From Candidatus Omnitrophota bacterium (GTDB taxonomy: Bacteria > Omnitrophota > Omnitrophia > JAHJGZ01), in the NCBI GenBank assembly GCA_018823795.1, contig JAHJGZ010000023.1, positions 1 through 37,150 on the forward strand: a stretch of 37,150 bases of DNA, in the 5' to 3' direction. The first letter of the stretch is position 1, and every line of letters begins with the position of its first letter. The notes below the pieces were generated by a model that saw only the letters and a program-made list of their open reading frames with translations, was not told the origin of the DNA and did no database searches. The position numbers and the translations under genes were made by a program. Below are positions 7,930 to 16,988 of the stretch, in pieces.

Positions 7930-8406
7930 TTACGCCTGCTTAATCTTAAAGAGTGGTTGGTCAAACTCAACAGATTGTCCGTTCTTAATCAGAATTTCGA
8001 CGATCTCTCCTGCCACTTCACATTTAATTTCGTTCATTAATTTCATCGCTTCAACAATGCAGAGGGTATCATCAACTTTTACTTTCTGTCCGAGAATCAT
8101 AAAAGGCTTCGCATTGGGAGCAGGACCCTCATAAAATGTTCCGACCATGGGAGACCGCAGAATGGCAATAGTGGGATCGTCTTCATCTGTTTTGTCTTTC
8201 TCCGGGGCTGGTTGTTGTTGCAGTGGTGGGGGCTGAACAGGCTGCATCGCAACAGGAATATGTTGTGTCATGCCTGGGTTTTGGGAAACCTTAATACCAT
8301 TACTTTTTTTAAGTTTAATCTTAAGGCCATTTTCTTCAATCTCAAGCTCAGTAAGCTTATTGACTTTCATCAAGTTAATGATCTCTTTAAGTTCATTTAT
8401 ATCCAT
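7930..8406 (-). CDS. accB: Biotin carboxyl carrier protein of acetyl-CoA carboxylase
   Basis: AccB carries the biotin that shuttles carboxyl groups between AccC and the carboxyltransferase. From the ATG at 8406 (GGGAG 9 nt upstream) it is 158 aa, the usual size. It has an N-terminal helical domain ([13 protein letters not shown]), a Pro/Gln-rich linker around residues 50-75, and a C-terminal biotinyl domain. The domain opens with [18 protein letters not shown] and contains the biotinylation motif EAMKLMNE, with the biotin lysine at about residue 122. The open frame extends to 8478 but would run into the aminopeptidase gene; the shorter start fits the family. The order peptidase-accB-accC matches a widespread bacterial arrangement, here without efp. 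Confidence 0.95.
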   Translation of the reverse strand: MDINELKEIINLMKVNKLTELEIEENGLKIKLKKSNGIKVSQNPGMTQHIPVAMQPVQPPPLQQQPAPEKDKTDEDDPTIAILRSPMVGTFYEGPAPNAKPFMILGQKVKVDDTLCIVEAMKLMNEIKCEVAGEIVEILIKNGQSVEFDQPLFKIKQA

Positions 8407-8443
8407 CTTTATATACTCCCAGGTTAATTGGTTACACAAATTA

Positions 8444-9514
8444 TTAATGGGGATAATGAGTAAGTCGTTCGCATCCACTACTCGTTACGCGTACCATATC
8501 CTCGATTCGGATACCACCCCACGTATTAAAGTACAACCCCGGTTCAACCGTAAAAACCATATTTTCCGTAAACCGTTCGTTTGAACTATATATAAGAGAT
8601 GGGCTCTCATGAACGTCGAGCCCTATGCCATGTCCTAAAGCATGGTTAAAATATTGATCAACTTTATTTTTCTTAAAAAAAAGACGAACCTTTTTATCCA
8701 CCGAGCTAATCCGCTCCCCCACCTTAATAGAATCAATAGCAAGGTGTTGTGCTTCACACACAAGTGAATAAATCAGTTTGAAACGAGGGGTAATTGTACC
8801 CAAAAAGAATGTCCTTGTCAAGTCAGAGCAATACCCATCCTTTTTTGCTCCGAAATCAATAAGCAGGATACTGTTACGTTTAATATGTGCCCGGCCACTG
8901 ACAGCGTGGGGAAACGCTGAACGCGTACCGGTTGCAACAATAGCAGGAAAAGAAACACCGTCAGCCCCCTTCTTTTTCATCGTATATTCTAAATAATCCC
9001 CTAAATCTTTCTCACGATATCGTTTTGAAAAATAGACGCGTGACACACAATACAGTGATCGTTCCGCAATAGTAATAGCCCTTTTAATCGCCTTTATTTC
9101 AGACGCATCTTTGATTATGCGAAGATTTTCGACAATACGAAAACACGGCTTTAGCTTCTTCGTTTTTAGAAACTTGTTAAAATGACGGTATTGATAATAC
9201 GCAATATGGGCCGGTTCAAAACCAACCGATTTCAGCCGTTTCTTTTTCATAAGTCCATTCATAAGATCTGCCAATGACATATCTTTTGAAAGAACAAGAA
9301 TTTTACAGGCTATTGTACTCTGCCGCAGTTCATTCTCATATCGAGAATCCGTTAGAATATAGGTATCATGTAACGTTACAACAAGATATGAATCGCACCC
9401 GCGAAAACCGCTTAAATAAAAGATATTTTCAGGTTTGGAAACAAGCAGCGTGTCAACGCCTGCTTTTTGGAATGATTTTCTCAAATTTTTGATACGGGTA
9501 TGATATATATTCAT
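8444..9514 (-). CDS. M24-family Xaa-Pro aminopeptidase/dipeptidase
   Basis: This 356-aa cytoplasmic metallopeptidase has an N-terminal creatinase-like domain (about 1-125) and a C-terminal pita-bread catalytic domain. The five metal ligands are all present: D220 in [10 protein letters not shown]231 in CSDLTRT, H295 in [11 protein letters not shown]324 in FTVEPG and E338 in RIED. FPHAVSG (202-208) holds the usual extra His. It would cleave N-terminal residues next to proline in peptides. It is the first gene of the minus-strand run and is followed by accB after 37 nt. A likely promoter lies just upstream; the ribosome-binding site is weak. Confidence 0.92.
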   Translation of the reverse strand: MNIYHTRIKNLRKSFQKAGVDTLLVSKPENIFYLSGFRGCDSYLVVTLHDTYILTDSRYENELRQSTIACKILVLSKDMSLADLMNGLMKKKRLKSVGFEPAHIAYYQYRHFNKFLKTKKLKPCFRIVENLRIIKDASEIKAIKRAITIAERSLYCVSRVYFSKRYREKDLGDYLEYTMKKKGADGVSFPAIVATGTRSAFPHAVSGRAHIKRNSILLIDFGAKKDGYCSDLTRTFFLGTITPRFKLIYSLVCEAQHLAIDSIKVGERISSVDKKVRLFFKKNKVDQYFNHALGHGIGLDVHESPSLIYSSNERFTENMVFTVEPGLYFNTWGGIRIEDMVRVTSSGCERLTHYPH

Positions 9515-9546
9515 AAGTCTTTAAAAATTTTAGTGATTAGCGAAAA

Positions 9547-9576
9547 AGTATAACACACAATAAGGTAAAATGCGAA
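9547..9576 (-). promoter_or_regulatory. Candidate sigma70 promoter for the peptidase-acc-thi operon
   Basis: On the minus strand TTCGCA (9576-9571) and TATACT (9552-9547) are separated by 18 nt, 4/6 and 5/6 matches to the vegetative consensus. Transcription would start near 9540, giving a leader of about 26 nt before the ATG at 9514. The spacing and the -10 box are good; the -35 box is modest. Confidence 0.5.
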
Positions 9577-9640
9577 TAGAAAGTATATGAGCGCATCACT
9601 TAGCGAATGGTAATGAAGCTCAGTGATATGCGCGAATATA

Positions 9641-9766
9641 CCCAGCACCCAGTTGCCTTATTTTAGCGCATCTTTAACGCATGATGTACGGCCACCGCGT
9701 GTTTGGCCATATTGTTTTAATCTTTTTTCTTTCACATAATACATATTTGTTCTGCTGGGTGCTGGG
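9641..9766. repeat. Inverted 12-bp repeat pair CCCAGCACCCAG
   Basis: CCCAGCACCCAG at 9641-9652 is exactly reverse-complemented at 9755-9766, 102 nt apart. A near copy of the same core recurs as a second inverted pair at 10154-10194. These look like the ends of small repeat elements. Confidence 0.65.
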
Positions 9767-9777
9767 GACATTTAGAC

Positions 9778-9813
9778 ACACACCTTAACTTCACTTTGTT
9801 CGTTAAGGTGTGT
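9778..9813. repeat. 12-bp hairpin repeat
   Basis: ACACACCTTAAC (9778-9789) pairs perfectly with GTTAAGGTGTGT (9802-9813) across a 12-nt loop. There is no T-run on either side, so an intrinsic terminator is unlikely. Confidence 0.6.
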
Positions 9814-9821
9814 CTTCATGT

Positions 9822-9865
9822 CAATTGCGCAGGCGCCTGCGTAATTGTGCAGTCTGACTGCACAA
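9822..9865. repeat. Two overlapping near-perfect palindromes
   Basis: 9822-9847 is a loopless palindrome of 2 x 13 bp with one mismatch. It overlaps 9845-9865, where TTGTGCAGTC and GACTGCACAA flank a single base. Such loopless dyads are better protein-binding sites or repeat ends than RNA hairpins. Confidence 0.6.
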
Positions 9866-9960
9866 TGTTCTTACTGCCTACATACCGTGCCTATGCTGCA
9901 CTTTTAAAGATAATACGTAAAATATTCTTTAACAATATGTTAGAGATTTATTTGCAAATA

Positions 9961-9982
9961 ACTACGTAGTGACTACGTAGTC
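9961..9982. repeat. Tandem palindromes sharing CTACGTAG
   Basis: Two perfect palindromes lie back to back: ACTACGTAGT (9961-9970) and GACTACGTAGTC (9971-9982). They repeat the core ACTACGTAGT with an 11-nt period, which places both on the same helical face. Confidence 0.6.
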
Positions 9983-10013
9983 GATTTTATGGGAATTCTT
10001 TCATCCTGAAATT

Positions 10014-10059
10014 AGAGGAGCGGGAATTGATCAAGACTTCTATCAATTCCCGCTCCTCT
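10014..10059. repeat. Perfect 18-bp GC-rich hairpin
   Basis: Arms 10014-10031 and 10042-10059 are perfect complements around a 10-nt loop, the strongest hairpin of this interval. In the minus-strand direction it lies downstream of the four-helix-bundle gene and is directly preceded by GATAGCCGGG (10069-10060). It lacks a clear U-tract on either strand. It could be a bidirectional factor-independent stop of the relaxed type or part of a mobile repeat. Confidence 0.65.
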
Positions 10060-10153
10060 CCCGGCTATCTCCATCGCATAATAAACAAGTGCCTTAAATA
10101 AGCACGTAACTTATGGAGTGCACGGCACGACATCAGTTGCTGTGCGAATTTAA

Positions 10154-10194
10154 CCCAACACCCAGGAGTATACATTTTCATCTGGGTGTGGGGT
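10154..10194. repeat. Second CCCAxCACCCAG inverted pair
   Basis: CCCAACACCCAG (10154-10165) faces CTGGGTGTGGGG (10182-10193), one mismatch from its complement. The core matches the pair at 9641-9766, so the two pairs may bound one element of about 550 bp. Confidence 0.5.
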
Positions 10195-10206
10195 CTAAGT
10201 CAGCCT

Positions 10207-10238
10207 ATACGTTACATCGCTTCGCTTCTGTAACGTAT
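10207..10238. repeat. 10-bp hairpin repeat
   Basis: ATACGTTACA (10207-10216) and TGTAACGTAT (10229-10238) pair perfectly around a 12-nt loop that contains the direct repeat CGCTTCGCTT. No gene or terminator tract is attached. Confidence 0.55.
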
Positions 10239-10402
10239 GTCTTCCTAAGACCTCCTTTTATAGAATGCGATGGTTGCCTAGTATAACAATTTAAAAACTT
10301 TTTTATCCTGCCCTACCAGCAGGCGCGTACTCAAAACGAAGGACGATTACTTCGTTAGGACGAAAGACGTCTGTTCACTGCGGTCACTCAGACGAAAAAA
10401 AC

Positions 10403-10789
10403 TTACCCCTCAGTCTTGCAAAATGATTCCGCCTTTCGTTCCATTGTTATAAGCATTGCAAATATATGTTCATACTGCTCATCCAACTGTTCAAACATCT
10501 TTTGATCGATATAATTACATTCGAGTGAAAATTCAAGCCATGTCTGTGTTTCCGCTGCTTCCTGCGAAGCATCCGTTAACTTATTAACAAAAACTGCTTT
10601 ATATCTCCGTTTTCGCCAAGCTTCTGCAAGATTCGTACATACCGACCGTGAAGATCTCCGTATTTGATCTACTAACGAAAACTTTTCTTCTATCGGAAAC
10701 TTTTTTGAGATATAAAATATTTCCATCGCCGTATCAAACGCAATTTTATAAACCTCTAAATCCCGTACACTCGCTATCTTGCTTTTCAT
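10403..10789 (-). CDS. Four helix bundle protein (S23-type family)
   Basis: The 128-aa protein matches the 'four helix bundle' family first seen as an intervening-sequence ORF in 23S rRNA genes. It starts with the VRDLEVYKIAFDTAMEIF helix, then KKFPIEEKFSLVDQIRRSSRSVCTNLAEA, then SQEAAETQTWLEFSLE, and a last amphipathic helix. The biochemical function is unknown; members form small helical oligomers. The frame is open to 10861, but the family start fits ATG 10789; ATG 10807 is an alternative. It begins just after the stop of the giant exported-protein gene and may be read through from it. The C-terminal half of the fourth helix is somewhat divergent. Confidence 0.78.
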   Translation of the reverse strand: MKSKIASVRDLEVYKIAFDTAMEIFYISKKFPIEEKFSLVDQIRRSSRSVCTNLAEAWRKRRYKAVFVNKLTDASQEAAETQTWLEFSLECNYIDQKMFEQLDEQYEHIFAMLITMERKAESFCKTEG

Positions 10790-10823
10790 CGTCCTGTCAT
10801 CCTTCATCTCTCGTCTTTCGGAA

Positions 10824-13800
10824 TTATGCTGCCATATGTACAATCTGTTCTTGTGCTTCACGTATCATTTGCTGTTGAGCGGCATCAGCGAAAACAGAAT
10901 CGTTAACGCTCAATACTCCGCCCCGAAGCTCATAAAAATCTTTTAATAAGGTCACTATTGTCTCTTCAGTAAAGGTGCCGGTTTCCGCTATCATTGCAAG
11001 GACTGCAATAAATGTCGTTTCAAACAAACTACTTTCAAGTTTTATATTTTTTCCCGGAAAAGCGACTGTTTTTCCCTGTGCATTGGGATTGGTTTCGACC
11101 CCTTCATCCTTCAATGAAAGAACAAGGTCATACGCAGTATCACTCTTTTCTTGAGCATCATGATTAACAAGAGTAAATTTAAGAAACATTTTTCCCTTAT
11201 CATCTAAAACCGCACGATGCGTTATTGCACATATCCGGTCAATAGCCGCTTTCAATTCCGGCTGATTCTCTACCCCCTCGGTAACAGCAATAGTAAAAGT
11301 AATTTCTTCCCCGTTCGCTTTAGAAACGATCGATTGACGTGCTTCTGTTATAAGTTCATCAAGTTGTATACCCATAAGCGACGTCATATCCCGTACATAT
11401 TGCCCTTGAACACTCATGTCATCATCATAATTTTCTAATTGTGCAAACGGAATAAACAACTGCTCAGTAATATTGGTAATATTGTCAACCGAAAAAAGTT
11501 TTTTCGCTTCCGGTGCACGAGATAAAAGAGATTCTGGGTTCTTAGAAAATTCCTGTGCGCGGTCAATACTCGCCCGCAATGCTTCATCATGATTTTTAGC
11601 CGGCACTCCTTTACCAAGATCAACACCAAGCCCTCTGAGTGCACGATATTCTTTCCAAATAGTCCCGACAAACGCACGGTTCGCTTCACTGATAACACCG
11701 TTTGTTGCCAGCGTAGGGAAATATTCTTTTATTATCTCATTCATAACAAGCTCCGCTTCGATAAAAATTGCCAGATTATGTACCATAACACGATATTCCG
11801 GATTTTCTTTTGTGTCTTCAAAGGTAAATGCCGGCCCCGTTAAATAATCGCGTGCTATGATTTCGGCATATTCATGTGCCACATACCGTTTTATCTCCCA
11901 TATACTCTCTCGCTCACCAGCAACATCTTTTAAGATACTCATAAGCTTTTCCGTGTTTATCTGAATAGTTCTGCTACCAACGTCCGCTTCCGCTGGCGAA
12001 TTTATTGTGTTGTTTGTCTCAATCCCCACATTCATACCAATAGTCTTCATCGCAAGAAGTTCCTCAAGGCTCTGAAATGAAAGTGCTCCAACGACCTCAA
12101 TAACCGCCTCTGATATTTTTTTGTACACAGTATCATCATAGCTATCGTCTGATGTACGAATACGGACTATATCATCTTTAACAACCACCGCGTACTTCTT
12201 TTCATCGATATTGGCATCATAGGCTCCATACTGATCTTCATCATAGCGCGCTCTATTTGCGACACTCTGGACAGAGGTGCTATCGATTGATATCTGATCT
12301 GGTGACAATGCCTCTTGCATGCTCTTAAGCATTGTCCTTTGCTGTGAGAAGGGAACATTACGATCAGAAAATTTAATTTTCCATTCATGGTTTTCCTTGT
12401 TATCATAATTATATCCAAATTGTACGAGAACATCATAACCCGGCGCATCGTTATTTTTATAGTCACTCATGCCTATTTTAACAATTCTTCCTTTTCGGTT
12501 AATAAGCACCGGAATTGCTGTATAGAAAAATCCCATCTCCCCCATATCCAGCATACGAACTAATCCTTTTCCGTCGCGTTTTTCCTCTAATAAACGAGTT
12601 AATTCTTGATCAGGAAAGCGTAATCGATTTATATTTTCCTGTAGTATCTTTCCCTCTTCTTGAACTGGTATTTCAAATGCCGATTCAACTCTTTCATCAA
12701 TAGTTTGCTCCTCCTGTTCGGTCATATACAGTGGTAGCAAACTATATTGAATCCCTTTATCAAACGCAAGCTTTTGTGATAAGACCAGTTTACAGATTGC
12801 ACGAGACAAAGCATTGCTCGCGCCTTTCTCTTGCATGGATGCATCGTATGCAGATCTTGTTATATAAATTCTACTGTCATTGATATCAGAATAAATGGTT
12901 TGCGATGTGTCTCTAATGAGAAACTCTATATTATCAACGATAACGACACGGATTCCTCTATTATCTCTCTTAATAAAATTTACAACCTCTTCTTGAACCT
13001 TTGTTTCAACGATCTGGCTAGCTATTCGTTTAATCATCTTTGGGTCTTCTGCTCGAACAACCTCTGGACCATCTGTTAATTTGAGCATTGCAAAATCTTG
13101 TTCTGTTAGTACATATTCAGGATTCTCAACGTTTTTAAGAAGCTGATTGAATTCGAGGTGTTGCTTCGATAATGCTACTTGTGTCTCTTTATCTTTAGAT
13201 TCTTTTGCATTCTTTATCGCACGTTCAATTCGGGCCAGTTTCATCTGAATAATCCATGAATATTCTGCCACTGATAGTTCTCCAACGGCTTGTCGTCGCA
13301 TCCCTTGTCTCGTTAAATTCCGAGCTTCCTGACCAGCCATACGTTCAGCATTAAAAGCCTGCGCTCCTATTACAGCACCAATTTGATACGCCAATGGGCG
13401 ATTGTTTAAGGACACAAAACCTTTTGGATCCCAAGTGCTACCTTCTCCATCCTTCTCATTCTGTATGGTACCACCATTAACATTCGTCCCGGGAAAATAG
13501 TCAATTGAAACTTTAAACTCACCTTCTTTGCCTCCTTCAGTGTCCTGCTTAAGCGAAACCTTTGCACACGACTTCAATTTTGTCTCACCATGCTGCATTT
13601 CTCGTTGCTGTGCTATGCCGATTTCCTTTGTATCAGGATTTATCCCTATAAAAAGCGGGGTTTTTTCACTAACAACATATGCTTCTCCACCAATAACGAT
13701 ATTTTCTGTTTTTACAGGAATTTCGCGTGATATATCGAGATTAAGGGCACCAAAGAATTGTACGGAATTTTTCGTCTCACCCTCTATAGAGATTGGGATA

Positions 13801-16760
13801 CTCTTATTTTCACCTATCGCTTTACCATCTATTAAAACCCCTTGTGTATCACTACTATAATTTTCAATAGTAATGTCACCATTGTCTCTATAACTAATCA
13901 TCGCATGTTTACGTGAAATTCCCATAAAATTAAAATAAAAAGAGTTCTTTAATCGAGGGTCTGCATATCGTTCACTACTCCCAATAGTAACCGACTCTCC
14001 CCGTGGCAATACAATTGTTCGTCCACTAATGGTAATGATAATTCTATCGAGCGATTTCTCCTCTTCAGCAACGATTCCATCGTCAGCAAATTCAGAGTCG
14101 GCAGTGACCGGGGCTTTGCGCTGAGCAAAATTATGAATATCTTTGGCTTTATTAACCCCAGTGCGTATTTGTAAATCTTTAGCCATTTGACGCGCATTCA
14201 GATATGCCATCTCAGGTGTATACTCATACTCTTCTTTAGCTCCTTCCTGCTCTGCCCACTGACGCCACGCCATAAATTCAACAATCTCGTGCCTGAGTGC
14301 ATTATGAAGTCCTGCTTGCTCCCATAGATCAGGATCTGATTCTGTTTTATTCCTCGCCGCTGCATATTCGTTATATGCTTTACGAGTTAAATAAATCTGC
14401 TTTCTGCTTAAACCGACATGTCCATGCTGATCTTTCCCTTTCACAAAACCTTCATCATCTAACCCATCAATAACAATAACAAGAAACTCTTCCCCTCCAT
14501 ATTTTTCATAAAACACGTAGTGTTCGTCTGTATCTTCTTTATCTTCTTCAATATCAATCTCTACATTCATAAAAATTTTATTTATAACCTGTAATTCTCG
14601 CTGTAAACGAGATTGATTCCATTCTCCGGTTGTAACGCGTCTTTCTGCTTGTCTTACTGCTATTGCATAAATAGCATTCCGAATTTTCCGAACTGCTTCA
14701 TCATGTCCTTCTTGTGAACCATCGGTACCAATATTAAGGCCAGTTGTTCCTACACTGGGTCCTTTTGGTTCAAGTAAAGTAGTAATGGTATTTCCATACT
14801 TGACACACGTGTCAGAACTTTTGATATTTTCAACAATCTGATTCCAATCTAATCCCTCTTTTTCCCCTTTTTCAATTTCTTGTTGCGCTAATTTTTTAGC
14901 ATATCCATATATAATACGTGCTAAGTCCTTATCCTTATTTTCAAGAACCAGTTGTGCTGCTAATGCAACATTATCAGTCGTTTCACGGATCGTATCATCA
15001 CCGTACCGCTCAATAATTTGTTGAATAAAACCCGGGGAAAGCGTTGATAAAATCCCATTTAATTGGCTGCTATTTAAATGACTTGTGAGGTGTGGACTTA
15101 ACGGGGCAATATTTCCCATCATCCGGTCCATATACGCAACATCATTGGTAACAGAGTCTATTGCCGGCATAATATTAACGTATGAAATAGTATTCTTCTT
15201 CAAAAGATCAACAATTCCCTGTGAATGGTATCCACCGGCAACGAGGACACCAACAGTCTTGTTTTCTTCATCCATCTTTTTGATAAGATTAGCAAGCATT
15301 GCTTCATCACGTTGCTCAGCCAATGTGTAAAACGCGTCAACCATCATTAATATTTCATCTATATCAATACGAGGGGGTGCAATATCAAGAGTAAGTGATG
15401 CACTCAATGCGAGACGTTTAATATCATGAATAATGTCATTGATTGAAAAGGAATCTTGCACCATACGAAACGCGGCAACATCCTCTTTTAATGCTTTAAG
15501 CGCAAGTAACTGTTTAAGCCGCATTATTTTTTCACCGGTATTAATTAGCAGTTCTTCGTTTTCATTCTGTGCAAATTTTAGCCGCACTTCATGAGATACG
15601 CCGAGAACCTCCCGCATCATCTGGCCGATATCGACCGTTGCATATTTGCGCCAATAGATAATCGCTTTTGAAAGATGCGGATAGCGCCGCTGGTCCATTC
15701 CTTCTTTCACTGCTAACGCATTCAAATAGCTTGCTATCCCTTTCCTGTTGCTTTTATTTTTAAGGTATTGTTTGTATCGTGTCTTTATTTCTTCGACACG
15801 AGATCCATCCGTGTCTTTATAATGCGCCGTGAGAACTTCAGCCAACTGCTGTATTTCAGTATCGACACTATCAAACGTAATCATCCGCTCCAACACAAAT
15901 GCTTCTTTAAATTGGAGCAGTTGAATATAATCTATTAAGTCTATCTCGACTTCATCGATAGCGCTATACAGGGTGCCTAAGAAGCGCATAAGCTGCGCTT
16001 GATTGTGTTCATATTCCGAGGCCGCTCGATCAAATTGTTTTAATTTTTCATTGAAAATGGGTGTTTTGAGTAAATCAAGATAGCCTTCAATTCTTTCCAC
16101 TTCGAGTGTCAGTTCACCTTGTCGTCGTGCAACATTATAAAAAGCCCTGAAGTCTTCTTCAAAAAGTTTTCTATCTTCAATCCCCCACAGAGCGATTTCA
16201 TCCCTTGACGCCACCGCGGCAAGTTCTGAACCGGTAAAGATCCCTTCCTTCACATATGTTTTTGCTACTTTTTCCCGTACTTCTTCAAGCGGAAATTCCC
16301 GGAACGGGGTAACATCGACATGGCCGATAGCCCCTTCTATGCCAATAACAGGCATCCTTGCCTGTTGATTACGCAGATTTTGTTCGTCCAGTGCATCCTG
16401 CACTGTTTGATCAGATGTAGATGCGGATGCACGCAGACGGTTTACATCTTCTTGTACATCCGCGCAATTATCCGCGTTTTTATCTGCAATGAATCCGCTT
16501 CTATCATTTACACTTCCTTGGGCTGCTAAATATTGAATGATCTTTGCGAGGTTATATTGTGCTTCTAAATTCGAATGCGCATCCTGAATATGAATAATTG
16601 TTTTTTCCCCTTCACCCTTATACCGCTGCGTTACGCGTCCTTCCTCTTCAGGGATTTTGAGACTATAGCAAACAGGCGCTGCAGACACAACGGTAGTAAA
16701 GCTAAAAACAATAGCAACCGTTAATGCGCCTAATTTTTGTATGAATCCATATCGTTTCAT
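10824..16760 (-). CDS. Giant exported multidomain protein: Tiki/TraB/ChaN-like, HExxE modules and FHA
   Basis: This 1978-aa protein starts with a Sec signal peptide (1-27, VVSA-AP cleavage) and GGGAG about 6 nt before the ATG. Residues 54-540 resemble the TraB/Tiki/ChaN-like fold: HIQDAHSNLEAQ (57-68), IGIEGAIG (139-146) and VAGGYHSQG (507-515). A helical stretch follows. At 786-833 a module ends in NALRHEIVEFMAW (HExxE, H824). An FHA domain spans about 906-1003, with IGSS, GISRKHA (947-953) and ENYSSDTQGVLIDG. A degenerate copy of the HExxE module is at 1295-1336 (no HE), and a third carries VAHEYAEIIA (1628-1637). The last 350 residues are unrecognised. A pThr-binding FHA fold in an exported protein is odd. 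The domain calls are by motif only; enzymatic activity is unproven. Confidence 0.75.
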   Translation of the reverse strand: MKRYGFIQKLGALTVAIVFSFTTVVSAAPVCYSLKIPEEEGRVTQRYKGEGEKTIIHIQDAHSNLEAQYNLAKIIQYLAAQGSVNDRSGFIADKNADNCADVQEDVNRLRASASTSDQTVQDALDEQNLRNQQARMPVIGIEGAIGHVDVTPFREFPLEEVREKVAKTYVKEGIFTGSELAAVASRDEIALWGIEDRKLFEEDFRAFYNVARRQGELTLEVERIEGYLDLLKTPIFNEKLKQFDRAASEYEHNQAQLMRFLGTLYSAIDEVEIDLIDYIQLLQFKEAFVLERMITFDSVDTEIQQLAEVLTAHYKDTDGSRVEEIKTRYKQYLKNKSNRKGIASYLNALAVKEGMDQRRYPHLSKAIIYWRKYATVDIGQMMREVLGVSHEVRLKFAQNENEELLINTGEKIMRLKQLLALKALKEDVAAFRMVQDSFSINDIIHDIKRLALSASLTLDIAPPRIDIDEILMMVDAFYTLAEQRDEAMLANLIKKMDEENKTVGVLVAGGYHSQGIVDLLKKNTISYVNIMPAIDSVTNDVAYMDRMMGNIAPLSPHLTSHLNSSQLNGILSTLSPGFIQQIIERYGDDTIRETTDNVALAAQLVLENKDKDLARIIYGYAKKLAQQEIEKGEKEGLDWNQIVENIKSSDTCVKYGNTITTLLEPKGPSVGTTGLNIGTDGSQEGHDEAVRKIRNAIYAIAVRQAERRVTTGEWNQSRLQRELQVINKIFMNVEIDIEEDKEDTDEHYVFYEKYGGEEFLVIVIDGLDDEGFVKGKDQHGHVGLSRKQIYLTRKAYNEYAAARNKTESDPDLWEQAGLHNALRHEIVEFMAWRQWAEQEGAKEEYEYTPEMAYLNARQMAKDLQIRTGVNKAKDIHNFAQRKAPVTADSEFADDGIVAEEEKSLDRIIITISGRTIVLPRGESVTIGSSERYADPRLKNSFYFNFMGISRKHAMISYRDNGDITIENYSSDTQGVLIDGKAIGENKSIPISIEGETKNSVQFFGALNLDISREIPVKTENIVIGGEAYVVSEKTPLFIGINPDTKEIGIAQQREMQHGETKLKSCAKVSLKQDTEGGKEGEFKVSIDYFPGTNVNGGTIQNEKDGEGSTWDPKGFVSLNNRPLAYQIGAVIGAQAFNAERMAGQEARNLTRQGMRRQAVGELSVAEYSWIIQMKLARIERAIKNAKESKDKETQVALSKQHLEFNQLLKNVENPEYVLTEQDFAMLKLTDGPEVVRAEDPKMIKRIASQIVETKVQEEVVNFIKRDNRGIRVVIVDNIEFLIRDTSQTIYSDINDSRIYITRSAYDASMQEKGASNALSRAICKLVLSQKLAFDKGIQYSLLPLYMTEQEEQTIDERVESAFEIPVQEEGKILQENINRLRFPDQELTRLLEEKRDGKGLVRMLDMGEMGFFYTAIPVLINRKGRIVKIGMSDYKNNDAPGYDVLVQFGYNYDNKENHEWKIKFSDRNVPFSQQRTMLKSMQEALSPDQISIDSTSVQSVANRARYDEDQYGAYDANIDEKKYAVVVKDDIVRIRTSDDSYDDTVYKKISEAVIEVVGALSFQSLEELLAMKTIGMNVGIETNNTINSPAEADVGSRTIQINTEKLMSILKDVAGERESIWEIKRYVAHEYAEIIARDYLTGPAFTFEDTKENPEYRVMVHNLAIFIEAELVMNEIIKEYFPTLATNGVISEANRAFVGTIWKEYRALRGLGVDLGKGVPAKNHDEALRASIDRAQEFSKNPESLLSRAPEAKKLFSVDNITNITEQLFIPFAQLENYDDDMSVQGQYVRDMTSLMGIQLDELITEARQSIVSKANGEEITFTIAVTEGVENQPELKAAIDRICAITHRAVLDDKGKMFLKFTLVNHDAQEKSDTAYDLVLSLKDEGVETNPNAQGKTVAFPGKNIKLESSLFETTFIAVLAMIAETGTFTEETIVTLLKDFYELRGGVLSVNDSVFADAAQQQMIREAQEQIVHMAA

Positions 16761-16782
16761 CTTACTCTCCCTATAAAGCAGA

Positions 16783-16837
16783 ATAGCCGAAGCACGAAGA
16801 CAAACACCTCATGTGTTCACCTTCTTACCTCGGCTAT
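16783..16837 (-). promoter_or_regulatory. Foldable leader element of the giant exported-protein gene
   Basis: In the minus-strand transcript, ATAGCCGA (16837-16830) can pair with TCGGCTAT (16790-16783), 8 bp. Inside, GAAG pairs with CTTC, and AACAC pairs with GTGTT around a 5-nt loop (about 16803-16817). The element lies between the predicted start site (about 16860) and the Shine-Dalgarno site. It could be a cis-regulatory RNA or a simple 5' stabilising hairpin. It does not match a riboswitch class I can name. Confidence 0.45.
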
Positions 16838-16866
16838 CTAAATTGTAACCCCTTCTCTCTGATTAA

Positions 16867-16895
16867 AGACTAACACACAGAAGCCTGTTTGTCAA
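16867..16895 (-). promoter_or_regulatory. Candidate sigma70 promoter of the giant exported-protein gene
   Basis: On the minus strand a perfect TTGACA (16895-16890) is followed after 17 nt by TAGTCT (16872-16867). The -35 and spacing are ideal; the -10 is weak (3/6). The start would be near 16860, about 100 nt before the ATG. Confidence 0.5.
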
Positions 16896-16937
16896 ATCTG
16901 TAACTTATTTAATCATATATAGTTATGATTATTGTTA

Positions 16938-16966
16938 TTGCCACGAGTGTGTTTTTAGGATACAAT
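16938..16966 (+). promoter_or_regulatory. Candidate sigma70 promoter of the phosphopantetheinyl transferase gene
   Basis: TTGCCA (16938-16943) and TACAAT (16961-16966) are separated by exactly 17 nt, 5/6 matches at both boxes. Transcription would start near 16973, so the REP-like hairpin at 16989-17007 lies in the leader. Confidence 0.65.
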
Positions 16967-16988
16967 GAACCATAAAAAAGAACCGTAT

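Larger units (their letters stand above)
9577..10402. other. Gene-free, palindrome-rich interval
   Basis: I see no coding region, tRNA or recognised RNA in this roughly 0.8-kb stretch. It holds at least eight inverted repeats, listed separately, packed between 9641 and 10238. It also contains a GGATAAAAAAG tract near 10300 beside a short GC-rich hairpin, and an imperfect dyad around 10368-10394. The pattern fits decayed MITE/REP-type repeats better than a regulatory region of one gene. Confidence 0.6.

Noticed and set aside
10368-10394. Intrinsic terminator after the four-helix-bundle gene
   Set aside because: The CGTCTG/CAGACG dyad has its T-run on the upstream side for the minus strand, the wrong order for termination.
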